From positions 186,001-250,000 of the forward strand of contig CAKNJR010000001.1 of the NCBI GenBank assembly GCA_930986425.1: 64,000 bases of DNA. The letters are read 5' to 3'. Shown here piece by piece: positions 62,212 to 64,000 of this stretch; the first letter of the stretch is position 1, and every line of letters starts with the position of its first letter. The notes under the pieces were generated by a model. It was given only the letters and a program-made list of their open reading frames with translations. It ran no database searches and had not been told where the DNA came from. Position numbers and translations under genes: made by a program. The stretch comes from an uncultured Clostridium sp. Its GTDB lineage: Bacteria; Bacillota; Clostridia; TANB77; CAG-508.

Positions 62212-64000
62212 TTAATTCTCATTTAATTCGTCTTTTATTTTTTGAGCCAATTCGTCATTTATTCCTTTAACCTTACTAATTTCTTCTACTGTTGCTTCTT
62301 TTATTTTTTGCACACTTCCAAACTTCTTTAGTAATAAAGCCTTTTTAGTCGTTCCTACTCCTTTTATATCATCTAAAGCCGATTTACTCATTGCCTTATC
62401 TCTTAAAAACTTATGATAGCCTATTGCTGTATCATGCACTGTATCTTGGAATTGCGTAATCAAATTAAATATTTCATCAGATACTTGTATTTCATTTCTA
62501 TTTTCATCAATTAAAGCTCTTGTCCTATGTTTGTCATTTTTTACCATACCGAATACTCTTATTCCTAGCTGTTTTCCACTTTCTTTCTCCACATTGTGGA
62601 TGGCTGTAAGGATTGCTCTTATTTGAGTAATACCTCCATCTGCAAATATTAAGTCTGGTAATTTTCCAAATCCATCATCTTCTTTATCTATTGAATGCCT
62701 TAATCTTCTTTCAACAACTTCTTGCATACATCTAGGGTCATCCTGCTCAAATACTGTTTTAATTTTAAATCTTCTTGATAAATTCTTTTTTATAATGCCA
62801 TCTATCATAACACACATTCCAGCAACCATATAGGTTCCAGAAATATTTGATATATCAAAACTCTCAATTTTTCTAGGTAATTTATCCAATTTAAGTGCAT
62901 CTTTCATTTCCACAATAATATGTTGATTGCTCTTTTGCTTATTTTTTAAAGTAATCTCTGCATTATTTTCAGCCATTTCAACTAGTCTTAATTTTTCGCC
63001 TTTTTGTGGGACTTTGATTTCAACTTTTCTTTCAGCCATTTGAGTAAGCCATATTTCTAAAAGCTCCCTATCTTCAATATCTTCTTTTATCATAATCTTA
63101 TTAGGAAAGAAACTTCTTCCCATATAATATTGTTTTATAAAGTCAGATATTATTTCTTTATCATCCTCATCATTTAAACCTTTTAAGAAGAAATTGTCTC
63201 TTCCTACCATTTTACTATTTCTTATGTAAAAAATCTCTATGCAAATTTCGTATTCATCTTTATAAAGTCCTATAACATCTATGTCATTTTCAGATATATT
63301 TGAAACTTTTTGCCTTTGTGAAATTCTGTCAATTGCATTTATTTGGTCTCTTAATTCTGCTGCTTTTTCATAGTCCATCTTTTCTGATGCTTCTTTCATG
63401 CTTTGCTCTAGTTCTTTTCTTACACCATCAGTCTTACCATCTAATATAGATATAATTTGATTAATTTGTTTATGATAATCTTTTTTACTAATATATCCTT
63501 GGCATGGTGCAGAGCATCTTTTTATGTGATAATTTAAGCATGGTCTATCTTTATATTTAAAACTTTTGCATTGTCTGATTTTAAACTTAGATTTTATAAA
63601 TTCACACATTTCTTTTGCAGCGCCTGAATTAGGATAAGGCCCAAAGTATTTTGCACCATCATTTAGCACTCTTCTAGTCATATACACATCAGGAAAATCT
63701 GCTTTAACATTTATTTTTATATATGGATATGTTTTATCATCTTTTAAAAGTACGTTAAATTTAGGCATATTCTTTTTAATAAGGTTACACTCTAAAACTA
63801 ATGCCTCCGCTTCATTATCACAAACAATATATTCAAAATGGTCTATTAATGCAACCATATTAAGTATTCTTTGTGTTTTTTTAGTTTTCCTAAAGTATGA
63901 TGTAACTCTTCTTTTTAAAGAAATTGCCTTGCCTACATATATTATTTTATCGTTTTTATCGTGCATTATATACACGCCCGGTTTATTAGGTAATTTTTTT
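62212..64000 (-). CDS. uvrC: Excinuclease ABC subunit C, 5' end outside the window
   Basis: Nucleotide excision repair nuclease that makes both incisions. The visible part has the N-terminal GIY-YIG domain (LPNKPGVYIM...IIYVGKA), the Cys cluster after CKSFKYKDRPCLNYHIKRC, a UVR motif (EKMDYEKAAELRDQINAI), the RNase H-like domain (SFDISNISGT, FADGG) and C-terminal helix-hairpin-helix (LDDIKGVG...VKGINDELA). The frame stays open to base 64000, so the first few residues lie beyond the window; GTG 63975 is not the start. Confidence 0.95.
   Translation of the reverse strand, partial: KKLPNKPGVYIMHDKNDKIIYVGKAISLKRRVTSYFRKTKKTQRILNMVALIDHFEYIVCDNEAEALVLECNLIKKNMPKFNVLLKDDKTYPYIKINVKADFPDVYMTRRVLNDGAKYFGPYPNSGAAKEMCEFIKSKFKIRQCKSFKYKDRPCLNYHIKRCSAPCQGYISKKDYHKQINQIISILDGKTDGVRKELEQSMKEASEKMDYEKAAELRDQINAIDRISQRQKVSNISENDIDVIGLYKDEYEICIEIFYIRNSKMVGRDNFFLKGLNDEDDKEIISDFIKQYYMGRSFFPNKIMIKEDIEDRELLEIWLTQMAERKVEIKVPQKGEKLRLVEMAENNAEITLKNKQKSNQHIIVEMKDALKLDKLPRKIESFDISNISGTYMVAGMCVMIDGIIKKNLSRRFKIKTVFEQDDPRCMQEVVERRLRHSIDKEDDGFGKLPDLIFADGGITQIRAILTAIHNVEKESGKQLGIRVFGMVKNDKHRTRALIDENRNEIQVSDEIFNLITQFQDTVHDTAIGYHKFLRDKAMSKSALDDIKGVGTTKKALLLKKFGSVQKIKEATVEEISKVKGINDELAQKIKDELNEN

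Overview
The window reads as a chromosomal segment of a very AT-rich, spore-forming-lineage Firmicute of class Clostridia, probably an uncultured gut-type member. This rests on strong Shine-Dalgarno sites and consensus TTGACA/TATAAT promoters, on DivIVA, SepF, MutS2, CdaA, MurT/GatD, YlmH and YqzL, on the sporulation proteins YqfC, YqfD and PdaA, and on AdhE as a fermentative enzyme. Almost all genes lie on the minus strand, as expected for a block co-oriented with replication. No insertion sequence, prophage, integrase or CRISPR array was seen.

Layout. 0-7 kb: rsmD, sepF-divIVA, then mutL / membrane protein / miaA / HlyD-like. 7-9 kb: two tiny Cys-rich membrane peptides on the plus strand, tRNA-Gln, tRNA-His, a sortase and a HIT protein. 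9-20 kb: a short AlaRS, mtaB, a DUF2207 protein with an apparent frameshift, mutS2 on the plus strand, truA, cdaA and mnmA. 21-25 kb: ssrA (tmRNA), then a 45-aa ORF overlapping a putative HExxH metallopeptidase, a dNTPase and a GtrA protein. 25-30 kb: enolase, a divergent protein-kinase-like protein, ylmH, a second tRNA-Gln, and two isolated genes of clearly higher G+C. 30-38 kb: a MacB-like ABC transporter, a surface-type protein, a PflX-like radical SAM enzyme, an acyl-ACP thioesterase and murT-gatD. 38.6-39 kb: a compact locus with the architecture of a type I toxin-antitoxin system. 39-45 kb: recJ-relA-MBL-hisS. 45-46.5 kb: a second surface-type protein. 46.7-55.5 kb: the pdaA-yqfC-yqfD-X-ybeY-dgkA-DUF3048-era-yqzL-recO cluster. 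55.5-64 kb: an XRE regulator, adhE, then RNA-modification and CYTH genes and the truncated end of uvrC.

How the genes work together. Most are housekeeping: tRNA/rRNA modification (rsmD, miaA, mtaB, truA, mnmA, rluD-like, RlmI-like, ybeY), aminoacylation (alaS, hisS), repair (mutL, mutS2, recJ, recO, uvrC), cell division and wall (sepF, divIVA, murT/gatD), second messengers (cdaA, relA) and sporulation.

The less expected content is regulatory. (1) The two paralogous surface proteins (33.2-34.2 and 45.2-46.4 kb) share a long 5' leader. It holds a short ORF with SD site that runs through a (TA)10-11 tract, then a terminator hairpin, and an alternative ACATAG/CTATGT hairpin that excludes the terminator; this looks like a leader-peptide attenuator duplicated with the gene. 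(2) At 38.64-38.99 kb a 37-aa hydrophobic peptide is opposed by a short RNA with a perfect promoter and a shared bidirectional terminator. That RNA contains a 10/12 match to the complement of the toxin SD, and the toxin leader can fold to hide its own SD. (3) A 157-bp nested inverted-repeat element lies between dgkA and the DUF3048 gene.
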